This document shows positions 45,594 through 56,800 of a stretch of 64,000 nucleotides of DNA, in pieces (position 1 is the stretch's first letter; every line of letters begins with the position of its first letter). The position numbers and the translations under genes were made by a program. A model generated the notes under the pieces. That model was not told where the DNA came from and searched no databases. It saw nothing but the letters and a program-made list of their open reading frames with translations. The stretch is from Odontesthes bonariensis (lineage: Eukaryota > Chordata > Actinopteri > Atheriniformes > Atherinopsidae). Where the stretch lies: the NCBI RefSeq assembly GCF_027942865.1, contig NC_134507.1, positions 33,276,447 through 33,340,446 of the forward strand, written 5' to 3'.

Positions 45594-45765
45594 ATGACTG
45601 ATACTGAGGCCCAGTGACTGATCTTGACTTGTCTGAACTTTTTTTTTCTCTTATCTTTGATGTCACTTTATGTTGTTGTTTGTGTATATAGTTTCCTGAT
45701 TGCACTCCTACATGCACATGTATACAGTTCTCATTTTTATTGTTCACTTACACTTGATTTCTTGT

Positions 45766-46165
45766 TTGTTCCCATATCTGCTGTGGCACATACTCCACAT
45801 GGCTCTTCTGTCTGCCGACTGCTCCTGGTCAGTCAGTCTGTCTGTCTCTCTCTCTCACACACACACACACTTAATTTCAAATATCTTTTCATGACAAATG
45901 TGCACTATACATGTCTTCACTTTGTTTACCAAATGAGCATGCAACTTGTTTGTTCCCATATCTGCTGTTGCACATGGCTCTCTCTCCTGTCTGCCCACTG
46001 CTCCTGGTCAGTCAGTCTGTCTCTGTCTCACACACACACACACTCCCTCCACCTCCACCTCACCCCCCCCCCCCTTCTCGCTCTTTCTCCCCCTCACACA
46101 CTTAATTTCAAATGTCTTGTCATGAAAAATGTGCACTATACATGTCTTAACTTTGTTTACTAAAT
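45766..46165. repeat. Two tandem copies of about 190-200 bp in the copy A 3' region
   Basis: The block from CTTGTTTGTTCCCATATCTG through CACTATACATGTCTT occurs twice (from about 45761 and 45947), each with CA/CT microsatellites of different length. Confidence 0.8.
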
Positions 46166-46189
46166 GAGAATGCACTTGAATAAATGCAC

Positions 46190-46965
46190 TTCAGCCATTA
46201 AAGTGCCTTGAATCGCAGTAGCAGTGTGTTGTGTCATTTCTTATTCCAAGTCAACACTTTCAATGTTCTCCTTCAATCTATTCATTATAATGTAACCTAC
46301 CAGTAATTATAATCATTCATGATATACCATCATCTGTAATAATAAACACATGAACAGCATACAACTGTGAAGAAATAAAAAAGTTTATTGACTTAATAGA
46401 CAATGTTGCAGAGGTAACAGTGTGTCATTTCCCCCATAATCAATGTCTCCATCACCATGTAGGCCTCAAACCAGCGGGTCGACCAATGGGAAGACAAAAA
46501 TAAGAGCTTTAGAGGTTTTGTTTACGTTCACATCCACATGTTTCTAATAATAGCCACACCAATTAGTCTCATGTCTTTTTTTAACCACCTTTTTCTTTTT
46601 TTCATACAATACCAAGTACCAGCTGGTGGGTGAAAATTAATAAATCACTCAAATGAAGTGATCAATAGACAGCAATGCAAGCATTAAAACACGATTCAAT
46701 GTCCAACACTCCCAATTAGACAAAACACTTGTATAAAACGATCATTTAAATCGTATTTTGTACATTTCCCTAGATTCACCCTGCCACAACACTTCACCAC
46801 ATGGCCTGGCAGCTTTTGACAGCTAATTGACCAATAGTACAGCATGCCCATGATTTCCCATCCCTCCCTCTCCATTGATTTGATTGACAAATCTTTTACC
46901 CAATAATGTGCCTTATTTGTCCTACAGTCTACATCTGATTTTGCACTTTGTACGCGCTGAGGGCC
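46190..46965. other. Non-coding right part of copy A
   Basis: No frame of note. TTTATT at about 46382 could serve as a minus-strand poly(A) signal. The end carries the AGTGCAA subterminal motif. Confidence 0.4.
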
Positions 46966-47061
46966 GCTCGCAAGGGTCAGCACAGCCGGTGTGCAATGGC
47001 TGAGCCTCGTCCTGGGTGAACCACCTTCTTGATCATGGTATCTCCCCTGCCAGGTAAGTAT
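46966..47061 (-). pseudogene. U1: U1 5' part (96 nt), cut by copy A
   Basis: Has the 5' splice-site recognition segment ATACTTACCTG, stem-loops 1 and 2 (AUUGCAC loop for U1A), then stops at TTGCGAGC, where the transposon end begins. Stem-loops 3-4 and the Sm site are gone. Confidence 0.93.
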
Positions 47062-47609
47062 GATTTGGAACTGTCAGAGGCTGACACCTCTTTTCCCGGT
47101 GCCTCACTCGGCCGGACGGTGCAGTAAATTCAACTGTCTGCAGTGCCATGCCAGCAGCTAACCTGAATCTGAAAAGCTTGCAGATTAAAACACTCCGGCT
47201 TTTCTTCATCTTTCTGATCAGTTCTTGTTTCAACAACCAAGGAACTTGGAGCACAAATTGATTTAGTTTTTCCACTCTCCCCATCTCTAGAGCCACACCC
47301 ACCCACAATGGGAAAATTCTTAGTTGAGGCAAACCCTCACGGCTTAATATCTCCAGTGCAGAAATGCTGCCGTATTCTCATCTCGTTGTTGCCATCACTA
47401 AGGCAACGCCCACCTGCCTGGGGTGACTGCACTGTATGACCTCACCTGACAACTGCGCAGCTGCATATCAGCTGTGCAGACCTGCCGCAGCATTCAGCAA
47501 ACCTTGCAAAACATGGGTTTTAAAGATAGAAAGGTGTCGTTAAAACAGCAACGCCAGGACAAAAACCAAGGTAGAGTTGCCCAGGGATATTTACGTCATA
47601 CAGTCAAAT

Positions 47610-47773
47610 CAGGGGAGAGCGCGAACGCAGTCCCCCACTACCAGAAATTATGCATTCGAGATTCCCACATTCGGGGAATTCGCAAGGGTCAGCAGAGCCG
47701 GTGTGCAATGGCTGAGCCTCGTCCTGGGTGAACCACCTTCTTGATCATGGTATCTCCCCTGCCAGGTAAGTAT
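47610..47773 (-). ncRNA. U1: U1 snRNA, array 1 copy 2
   Basis: Full 164-nt U1. It opens ATACTTACCTGGCAGGGGAG, has stem-loop 1 with GATCAAGAAGG, stem-loop 2 with ATTGCAC, the Sm site AATTTCTGG and stem-loop 4 ending GCGCTCTCCCCTG. U1 recognises 5' splice sites. Copy-specific changes: CATTCGGGG in stem-loop 3, GCATTCGAG near the Sm side, CAGCAGAGCC before stem-loop 2. Confidence 0.95.
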
Positions 47774-47810
47774 GATTTGGAACTGTCAGAGGCTGACACC
47801 TCTTTTCCAG

Positions 47811-47830
47811 GTGCCTCACTCGGCCGGACG
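47811..47830 (-). promoter_or_regulatory. Proximal sequence element of U1 (representative)
   Basis: On the minus strand GGCACCTGGAAAAGAGGTG lies about 40-56 bp before each U1 start and resembles vertebrate snRNA proximal elements (ACC ... AAAG-G). It recurs in every unit. Confidence 0.45.
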
Positions 47831-48321
47831 GTGCAGCAAATTCAACTGTCTGCAGTGCCATGCCAGCAGCTAACCTGAATCTGAAAAGCTTGCAGATTAA
47901 AACAGTCCGGCTTTTCTTCATCTTTCTGATCAGTTCTTGTTTCAACAACCAAGGAACTTGGAGCACAAATTGATTTAGTTTTTCCACTCTCCCCATCTCT
48001 AGAGCCACACCCACCCACAATGGGAAAATTCTTAGTTGAGGCAAACCCTCACGGCTTAATATCTCCAGTGCAGAAATGCTGCCGTATTCTCATCTCGTTG
48101 TTGCCATCACTAAGGCAACGCCCACCTGCCTGGGGTGACTGCACTGTATGACCTCACCTGACAACTGCGCAGCTGCATATCAGCTGTGCAGACCTGCCGC
48201 AGCATTCAGCAAACCTTGCAAAACATGGGTTTAAAAGATGGAAAGGTGTCCTTAAAGCAGCAACGCCAGGACAAAAACCAAGGTAGAGTTGCCCAGGGAT
48301 ATTTACGTTATACAGTCAAAT

Positions 48322-48485
48322 CAGGGGAGAGCGCGAACGCAGTCCCCCACTACCAGAAATTATGCAGTCGAGATTCCCACATTTGGGGAATTCGCAAGGG
48401 TCAGCACAACAGGTGTGCAATGGCTGAGCCTCGTCCTGGGTGAACCACCTTCTTGATCATGGTATCTCCCCTGCCAGGTAAGTAT
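48322..48485 (-). ncRNA. U1: U1 snRNA, array 1 copy 3
   Basis: Full length. One change near stem-loop 2 (ACAACAGGTG in place of ACAACCGGTG on the plus strand). Sm site intact. Confidence 0.95.
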
Positions 48486-49034
48486 GAGTTGGAACTGTCA
48501 GAGGCTGACACCTCTTTTCCAGGTGCCTCACTCGGCCGGACGGTGCAGCAAATTCAACTGTCTGCAGTGCCATGCCAGCAGCTAACCTGAATCTGAAAAG
48601 CTTGCAGATTAAAACAGTCCGGCTTTTCTTCATCTTTCTGATCAGTTCTTGTTTCAACAACCAAGGAACTTGGAGCACAAATTGATTTAGTTTTTCCACT
48701 CTCCCCATCTCTAGAGCCACACCCAACGAACACTGGGAAAATTCTTAGTTGAGGCAAACCCTCACGGCTTAATATCTCCAGTGCAGAAATGCTGCCGTAT
48801 TCTCATCTCGTTGTTGCCATCACTAAGGCAACGCCCACCTGCCTGGGGTGACTGCACTGTATGACCTCACCTGACAACTGCGCAGCTGCATATCATCTGT
48901 GCAGACCTGCCGCAGCATTCAGCAAACCTTGCAAAACATGGGTTTAAAAGATGGAAAGGTGTCGTTAAAGCAGCAACGCCAGGACAAAAACCAAAGTTGA
49001 GTTGCCCAGGGATATTCACGTTATACAGTCAAAT

Positions 49035-49198
49035 CAGGGGAGAGCGCGAACGCAGTCCCCCAAAAACAGAAATTATGCAGTCGAGATTCCCACATTTGGG
49101 GACTTCACAAGGGTCAGCACAGCCGGTGTGCAATGGCTGAGCCTCGTCCTGGGTGAACCACCTTCTTGATCATGGTATCTCCCCTGCCAGGTAAGTAT
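49035..49198 (-). ncRNA. U1: U1 snRNA, array 1 copy 4 (variant Sm region)
   Basis: Full length but the most diverged copy. The Sm region reads AATTTCTGTTTTTGG in place of AATTTCTGGTAGTGG, and the stem-loop 3 edge reads TGTGAAGTCCCC in place of TGCGAATTCCCC. It may be a poor assembler of Sm proteins. Confidence 0.9.
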
Positions 49199-49747
49199 GA
49201 GTTGGAACTGTCAGAGGCTGACACCTCTTTTCCAGGTGCCTCACTCGGCCGGACGGTGCAGCAAATTCAACTGTCTGCAGTGCCATGCCAGCAGCTAACC
49301 TGAATCTGAAAAGCTTGCAGATTAAAACAGTCCGGCTTTTCTTCATCTTTCTGATCAGTTCTTGTTTCAACAACCAAGGAACTTGGAGCACAAATTGATT
49401 TAGTTTTTCCACTCTCCCCATCTCTAGAGCCACACCCAACGAACACTGGGAAAATTCTTAGTTGAGGCAAACCCTCACGGCTTAATATCTCCAGTGCAGA
49501 AATGCTGCCGTATTCTCATCTCGTTGTTGCCATCACTAAGGCAACGCCCACCTGCCTGGGGTGACTGCACTGTATGACCTCACCTGACAACTGCGCAGCT
49601 CCATATCAGCTGTGCAGACCTGCCGCAGCATTCAGCAAACCTTGCAAAACATGGGTTATAAAGATGGAAAGGTGTCGTTAAAGCAGCAACGCCAGGACAA
49701 AAACCAAGGTTGAGTTGCCCAGGGATATTCACGTTATACAGTCAAAT

Positions 49748-49911
49748 CAGCGGAGAGCGCGAACGCAGTCCCCCACTACCAGAAATTATGCAGTCGAGAT
49801 TCCCACATTTGGGGAATTCGCAAGGGTCAGTACAGCCGGTGTGCAATGGCTGAGCCTCGTCCTGGGTGAACCACCTTCTTGATCATGGTATCTCCCCTGC
49901 CAGGTAAGTAT
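49748..49911 (-). ncRNA. U1: U1 snRNA, array 1 copy 5
   Basis: Full length. The 3' end is changed (CTCTCCGCTG in place of CTCTCCCCTG), which alters the last stem-loop 4 pair. Sm site intact. Confidence 0.93.
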
Positions 49912-50460
49912 GAGTTGGAACTGTCAGAGGCTGACACCTCTTTTCCAGGTGCCTCACTCGGCCGGACGGTGCAGCAAATTCAACTGTCTGCAGTGCCATG
50001 CCAGCAGCTAACCTGAATCTGAAAAGCTTGCAGATTAAAACAGTCCGGCTTTTCTTCATCTTTCTGATCAGTTCTCGTTTCAACAACCAAGGAACTTGGA
50101 GCACAAATTGATTTAGTTTTTCCACTCTCCCCATCTCTAGAGCCAAACCCAACCCACACTGGGAAAATTCTTAGTTGAGGCAAACCCTCACGGCTTAATA
50201 TCTCCAGTGAAGAAATGCTGCCGTATTCCCATCTCGTTGTTGCCATCACTAAGGCAACGCCCACCTGCCTGGGGTGACTGCACTGTATGACCTCACCTGA
50301 CAACTGCGCAGCTGCATATCAGCTGTGCAGACCTGCCGCAGCATTCAGCAAACCTTGCAAAACATGGGTTTTAAAGATGGAAAGGTGTCGTTAAAGCAGC
50401 AACGCCAGGACAAAAACCAAGGTAGAGTTGCCCAGGGATATTCACGTTATACAGTCAAAT

Positions 50461-50624
50461 CAGGGGAGAGCGCGAATGCTGTCCCCCACTACCAGAAGTT
50501 ATGCAGTCGAGATTCCCACATTTGGGGAATTCGCAAGGGTCAGTACAGCCGGTGTGCAATGGCTGAGCCTCGTCCTGGGTGAACCACCTTCTTGATCATG
50601 GTATCTCCCCTGCCAGGTAAGTAT
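50461..50624 (-). ncRNA. U1: U1 snRNA, array 1 copy 6
   Basis: Full length. Stem-loop 4 reads ACAGCATTCGCGC in place of ACTGCGTTCGCGC, and ATAACTTCTGG replaces ATAATTTCTGG at the Sm site. Confidence 0.93.
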
Positions 50625-51172
50625 GAGTTGGAACTGTCAGAGGCTGACACCTCTTTTCCAGGTGCCTCCCTCGGCCGGACGGTGCAGCAAATTCAACTGT
50701 CTGCTGTGCCATGCCAGCAGCTAACCTGAATCTGAAAAGCTTGCAGATTAAAACAGTCCCGCTTTTCTTCATCTTTCTGATCAGTTCTTGTTTCAACAAC
50801 CAAGGAACGTGGAGCACAAATTGATTTAGTTTTTCCACTCTCCCCATCTCTAGAGCCACACCCACCCACACTGGGAAAATTCTTAGTTGAGGCAAAACCT
50901 CACGGCTTAATATCTCCAGTGCAGAAATGCTGCCGTATTCTCATCTCGTTGTTTCCATCACTAAGGCAACGCCCACCTGCCTGGGGTGACTACACTGTAT
51001 GACCTCACCTGACAACTGCGCAGCTGCATATCAGCTGTGCAGACCTGCCGCAGCATTCAGCAAACCTTGCAAAACATGGGTTGTAAAGATGGAAAGGTGT
51101 CGTTAAAGCAGCAACGCCAGGACAAAAACCAAGGTAGAGTTGCCCAGGGATATTCACGTTATACAGTCAAAT

Positions 51173-51336
51173 CAGGGGAGAGCGCGAACGCAGTCCCCCA
51201 CTACCAGAAATTATGCAGTCGAGATTCCCACATTTGGGGAATTCGCAAGGGTCAGTACAGCCGGTGTGCAATGGCTGAGCCTCGTCCTGGGTGAACCACC
51301 TTCTTGATCATGGTATCTCCCCTGCCAGGTAAGTAT
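51173..51336 (-). ncRNA. U1: U1 snRNA, array 1 copy 7
   Basis: Full length and close to the array consensus. Confidence 0.95.
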
Positions 51337-51885
51337 GAGTTGGAACTGTCAGAGGCTGACACCTCTTTTCCAGGTGCCTCACTCGGCCGGACGGTGCAGC
51401 AAATTCAACTGTTTGCAGTGCCATGCCAGCAGCTAACCTGAATCTGAAAAGCTTGCAGATTAAAACACTCCGGCTTTTCTTCATCTTTCTGATCAGTTCT
51501 TGTTTCAACAACCAAGGAACTTGGAGCACAAATTGATTTAGTTTTTCCACTCTCCCCATCTCTAGAGCCACACCCAACCCACACTGGGAAAATTCTTAGT
51601 TGAGGCAAACCCTCACGGCTTAATATCTCCAGTGAAGAAATGCTGCCGTATTCCCATCTCGTTGTTGCCATCACTAAGGCAACGCCCACCTGCCTGGGGT
51701 GACTGCACTGTATGACCTCACCTGACAACTGCGCAGCTGCATATCAGCTGTGCAGACCTGCCGCAGCATTCAGCAAACCTTGCAAAACATGGGTTTTAAA
51801 GATGGAAAGGTGTCGTTAAAGCAGCAACGCCAGGACAAAAACCAAGGTAGAGTTGCCCAGGGATATTTACGTTATACAGTCAAAT

Positions 51886-51960
51886 CAGGGGAGAGCGCGA
51901 ACGCAGTCCCCCACTACCAGAAATTATGCAGTCGAGATTCCCACATTTGGGGAGCTCGCA
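51886..51960 (-). pseudogene. U1: U1 3' part (75 nt), cut by copy B
   Basis: Holds stem-loop 3, the Sm site and stem-loop 4, then ends at GCTCGCA on the plus strand, next to the transposon left end. With the 96-nt piece beyond the transposon (61144-61239) it accounts for the whole 164-nt gene plus a 7-base overlap. Confidence 0.93.
51954..51960. repeat. Left target duplication of copy B (GCTCGCA)
   Basis: GCTCGCA, against ATTCGCA at the right side (61144-61150). Five of seven bases agree. Identical to the sequence at the right end of copy A (46966-46972). Confidence 0.7.
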
Positions 51961-52013
51961 GAAGATTTCCGAACTGAAGTGCAAAAGTCTACGTTTCTTG
52001 TAGACAGTTACGG

Positions 52014-52104
52014 CCTGTCATTGGCCTAGAGTCTACGTTAAGTGTAGACTCTAGGCCAATCAGAGAGGAGTCTACATTCTAAATGTAGACTCTAGGCCAA
52101 TCAG
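52014..52104. repeat. Palindromes near the left end of copy B
   Basis: ATTGGCCTAGAGTCTAC (52020-52036) and its exact inverse (52044-52060) are separated by 7 bases. Next to it GAGTCTACATT/AATGTAGACTC forms a second, 11-bp palindrome. The block TAGACTCTAGGCCAATCAGA occurs twice. These may be transposase binding sites. Confidence 0.8.
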
Positions 52105-52242
52105 AGAGGCTCTTGGCCAATTCAAGCCAAACCAACTCGCGAAATACCGAGAGGCTGCTACGAAGGTACAGTTTGTTACTACGATCATATTCTAGCGATA
52201 TACCTCTGTAATTGATAAAAAATGTCCCGCATTTACCTACTA

Positions 52243-53130
52243 CGATTATATTCTAGCGATATACCTCTGTAATTTATCAAGAAGATCACCTGTTTATATG
52301 TAATACAAGGTTTTTAGCGTAATGTTAAAGCTGGGTGACCGGAGGGTGTTAGCAACGCTATAAAGTTTATTTTTAGGAAAAAAAATATACAGCATGGCTT
52401 TATTTATATCATTTTCCTGTCTTCTTTGTGAATGTCACATCAACAGATAACAGATAACGTTTTTAACGTTGTAACATGGAAGTCGAGTGACACCAGCGGC
52501 AGTACAGGTCTGCAGCCAGACCCTCTAGCTCGTCTGCGATCATATTCTAGCGATATACCTCTGTAATTTATTAAGAAGATCACCTGTTTATTTTTAATAC
52601 AAGGTTTTTAGCGTAATGTTAAAGCTGGGTGACCGGAGGGTGTTAGCAACGCTATAAAGTTTATTTTTAGGAAAAAAAATATACAGCATGGCTTTATTTA
52701 TATCATTTTCCTGTCTTCTTTGTGAATGTCACATCAACAGATAACAGATAACGTTTTTAACGTTGTAACATGGAAGTCGAGTGACACCAGCGGCAGTACA
52801 GGTCTGCAGCCAGACCCTCTAGCTCGTCTGCGATCATATTCTAGCGATATACCTCTGTAATTTATTAAGAAGATCACCTGTTTATTTTTAATACAAGGTT
52901 TTAAGCGTAATGTTAAAGCTGGGTGACCGTACGCTGTAAATATCTGCGCGTTGCTCCATGGGTGTTTTGTTTAATCAACGCTATAAAGTTTATTTTTAGC
53001 AAAAGAAAAAAATACGTCATGGCTATATTTATATCATTTTCCTGTCTACTTTGTGAATGTCACATCAACAGATAATAGATAACGTTTTTAGCGTTGTAAA
53101 ATGAAAGTCGAGTGACATCAGCGACAGTGC
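52243..53130. repeat. 294-bp tandem repeat, about three copies
   Basis: Units starting CGATYATATTCTAGCGATAT lie at 52243, 52537 and 52831; the first two pairs are nearly identical and the third is diverged after 52920. A partial start occurs at 52180. It occupies the non-coding leader of copy B. Confidence 0.85.
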
Positions 53131-53385
53131 ACATGCGCTCTTTCAAGCTGCAACTCTGTCAAGTGCGTCTGTGATTTGGCCCGGAGCCATTATTTATGCA
53201 AAAAAAAAAAATAAAATATCCACCTCGTTTGGATGAATTTTAATACGTGTTACATTTGCCTGTTGTACATTTTCAATTCTGGTGGCAATGCTATGGCTTT
53301 TGCCTCCATTTGTCTAATAATAGTGACTATTGCAATGGTTATAATGATCATGATATTGCTAAAAGTCTGTTGACAATTTCAGGAC

Positions 53386-53852
53386 ATGGATACTTTGCTG
53401 CCAGCCCTCAACATCCTGAACACCAGCCTGCCGGCAGAGAGGCAGCAATGCGTTCTGGCAGCCTCCAAGGCAGCCAAGGCCCAGCAGGGGAGAGGTCAGG
53501 TTTGTCCGAGGGACGATAAACTGAGGGACCCCAAGACTGCCTTTGAGGAGGGTAAACATCTTGGCATTGCATTTATACTATAAATATATAAGTAATGACA
53601 ATGTGGTGCACTAGAGCTTTTGCTTGCCTGTTCACTGAGGTCATAACATGTCTCGTCTTCAGCAAAGAGGCGCTGCGGCGTACAGAGGCCGACTGAGGCC
53701 CAGTACTTGGGGCAGCTGGTCCTGACCTTCGGCCGCTACACCGGCCGGACCTTCAAGTGGCTGGTCGAGAACGACGTGGGCTACGTCAAGTAGTAAGCAT
53801 TTACAAGAAAACCAAAGCAAGCCAGGAACAGTTTTCCCTTCACTGAAACTAA

Positions 53853-53890
<38 letters not shown>

Positions 53891-56800
53891 ATTTCAGTCT
53901 CGTCGACCGCCACGTTAAAGAGAGCCGGCAGCCGGAGAAGCGTGGGGCCATCAATGAGGAGTGGCTGAAGGACAGCCTGCTGCAGTACGTGGAGCTTTTT
54001 CCGGCCATCTCCTGCCACCTCGAGAGGAACGTGGACAAGGCCATTTACGGCATGGGCCGTTTCCGGTCGTTCACGTTCCTCGAGATGTGGCAGTGGTACC
54101 AGCGCCACCAATCTGACCCTCAAGCCGGCAGTGAGCAGGAGCGGAGGATGGCGCAGGAGGCCCACAGCTCTGTCAAGCAGTGGCTGCTGATGCGGGAGAG
54201 TGACATCACCTCGAAGTCACTCAAACGCTTCAGACAGTATATACTGGATAAAGAGGTAACTACACTGCATTCTGTAACTACACTGCATTCTGTAACTACA
54301 CTGCATTCTGTAACTACACTGCAAAACCCAATAATAATGTAATAGCTCACACTCACCTGTAATTCACAGAGCGCCACTCCTCCTCCTGCTGCTGCCGCCG
54401 CTGCCACTTCAAGGGCCCCTGCTGCAGCTGCCACCTCCCAGGCGCCATGGTCTGACGACGCTCCGGACGACACTGCTCTGGTGGATGCCCTCATCACCTT
54501 CGAGAGCCATGGGGAGCCCATCTCCGCCAGTCAGCCTCCTCCTATGTCCGCCGAGGGTCCCAAACAGCCGTCGCCACTCTCCACCAGCGTGCCAGCTTCT
54601 CCAAAGAAGTCTACCAGCAAGAAGGAAAGGCGCAGCAAGCAGCAGAAGCCGTCCTCACAGCCGTCCACCAGCACGGCTGCCTCAACACAGCACAAGCAGC
54701 TCCTGCTGTCCTCACAGGCGTCCACCAGCACGGCTGCCTCAACACAGCACAAGCAGCTCCTGCTGTCCTCACAGCCGTCCACCAGTAAGGCTGCCTCAAA
54801 GCAGCTCCTGCTGTCCTCACAGCCGTCCACCAGCAAGGCTGCCTCAAAGCAGCTCTTGCTGTCCTCACAGCCGTCCACCAGCAAGGCTGCCTCTACTGAG
54901 TCTCCTGAACAACAGACGCCCGTGCCGTCCTCAGCGCCTGGTCAGGGTCCCCCTGATGCTCGTCCCGAGGAGCCGCCGTCGACCTCACAGCCTGCGTCTG
55001 CCACCACCTTGTCACAGAGTGACTCTTCTGTAAGTGTAAAATCACAAAATACACAAGCAATGTTAATGCATTTCACAAAATCACCACATTAGGGAAAATA
55101 AATAACTAAATGTTGTGCGTTGTTGTACACCTTGTGTCTTGCAGGTGGAGCTGGAAGGCTGGGTGCGCCTCTGGGAAGACCCCAACGGAATCCCCTCTGC
55201 CGACATCCCCTGGCTGAAGGAGGACAGCGAGCGAGGCCTCTTCACACCAGTCCAGGTCTACAAGGACATAAAGGGCGCCATTAGAAGGCGGCGAGTGTTG
55301 AAGTCAGACCGGATGTGGTTCTACCCACCCGAGCCACCCGGCTTTGTGAGCGGCGGCATTCCCACTCCACAGGCCTTTTTCCGAGGCCGCTTTTTCTTCT
55401 GGCGTCCCGTTGGAGTGTGGCGGTGCTCCCTGAAGTGTCCGCGCGGAGAGAAGTGTGCCGGGGCTGGAGGCAACTCACACCTCTCCAAGTCTGGCTACCA
55501 CTCCCGGGTAAGGCTCAGTCTCTGCACAGCTGTGCTCAGAGAAATACACACATCACCATGGACTACTTAACCTTGTAGCACCCAAGCATACGAATAATCA
55601 TTGAAAAAAATCATTTTGGCTCTTCTTGCATCTTTTTGGGTGGGAATAAACCAATATTTTTGGAATTTTTGAAATTGGGCTATTTTTAATCATTTTAGGC
55701 AATGTTGCATATTTGCAACTGTGGGCTTTCCTGATTAATTTTGTTCACACAACCAAGTCATTCTCTGCAGATCGATTGGCAAAAAAGGTATAGTGAACTG
55801 CTGCTACCACAATAAAATGTATGTAATAGATCTTTATTGAACATTCTTAATACAAAGTGCGGAACGCAACCATCATAAACTTTCCATTCAACAACAAATC
55901 AAAAAGATTTCACAGATCTTTGTTGTGAAAAAGGGAAGCACACATAAAATGCAAAAAATGTAATGTAAATAAATAATGTAAATAAATAAAAAGCTTGTTG
56001 CATATCTGCAACCTGTGATTGACCTGTGATTCTCTCTCTCTCTGTTTTAGGTACGTCACATCTGTGATGTGTTGGGCTGGTACACCCTGGCGACAGAGGT
56101 GTTGTCGTGCGGGCCGTGTCTCAAGGCTGCCAGAGGTGGAGAGAGCGGACCCATGGGTCGGTGGCTGGCGTGGGACGACGCCATCCTCCGGCAGCTGAGC
56201 GAGGCACATCGCCTCCTGCGTGACAGAACGGAGGGTAACACGATGGTCAAGGTGTGGCGGCAGGTGCAGGAGAACCACCTGGAGGACTACCACGAGAGGA
56301 AGGACCTCTACACCACACTCCTCATGGCCCTGGTGGAACCCAGAGGCATCGTCTCTGCGCTGGGCCACAGGGAGTTCCAGGCACCGCCCCCTCCGAGAGC
56401 GGTTCCCTGCGCCCGGCTCCTGCGCCACGCCTTCCTCCTGGCCGAGGCGGACAACGTGCAGGATTACCGGAGCCAGATCCTGTCCACGTTCGGCAAAGTG
56501 CTGAAAATGGACTCCACGAAGAAGGCAAGTTAGCCAAAAGTGTGTTGCATACAAGTACTCACAGGGAAACACCACATTATGCAAAGCTAAACTGTATTTG
56601 TTTGTTTGTTTTGTTGTAGGTGGTGAAGAAGCTGTCTGGGGAGGGCAAGGGCTCGGCTGAGTGGTTCACCAGCATCGGCAACGAGCTCTCCCAGATCGTC
56701 AGCTTTGTGCTCACCTGCGAGGAGTCGGTGGAGAAGCTGGGGCCCATGTGTCGTGGGGTGATGGAGAGGTTTCGCCTCGCAAACCAGCCCGTCCCCCAGA

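Larger units (their letters stand above)
43216..46965 (+). mobile_element. Decayed Dada-like element (copy A), right end in U1
   Basis: The right end abuts the U1 duplication GCTCGCA (46966-46972) at the same base as copy B. In the outward-in sense, 18 nt precede AGTGCAA at both right ends (46941-46947 here, 61119-61125 in B). Inside is a decayed relative of the copy B gene. The left end is not next to U1 but runs into the U2/5S/U5 array, so that side was lost by rearrangement; its true start cannot be placed. Confidence 0.7.
46966..51960 (-). repeat. U1 snRNA gene array 1, period about 712 bp
   Basis: Six complete U1 genes and two partial ones lie head to tail on the minus strand. U1 5' ends are at 47061, 47773, 48485, 49198, 49911, 50624 and 51336, spaced 712-713 bp. 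Spacers are nearly identical, a sign of concerted evolution. The array begins and ends inside U1, at the transposon target. Confidence 0.97.
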
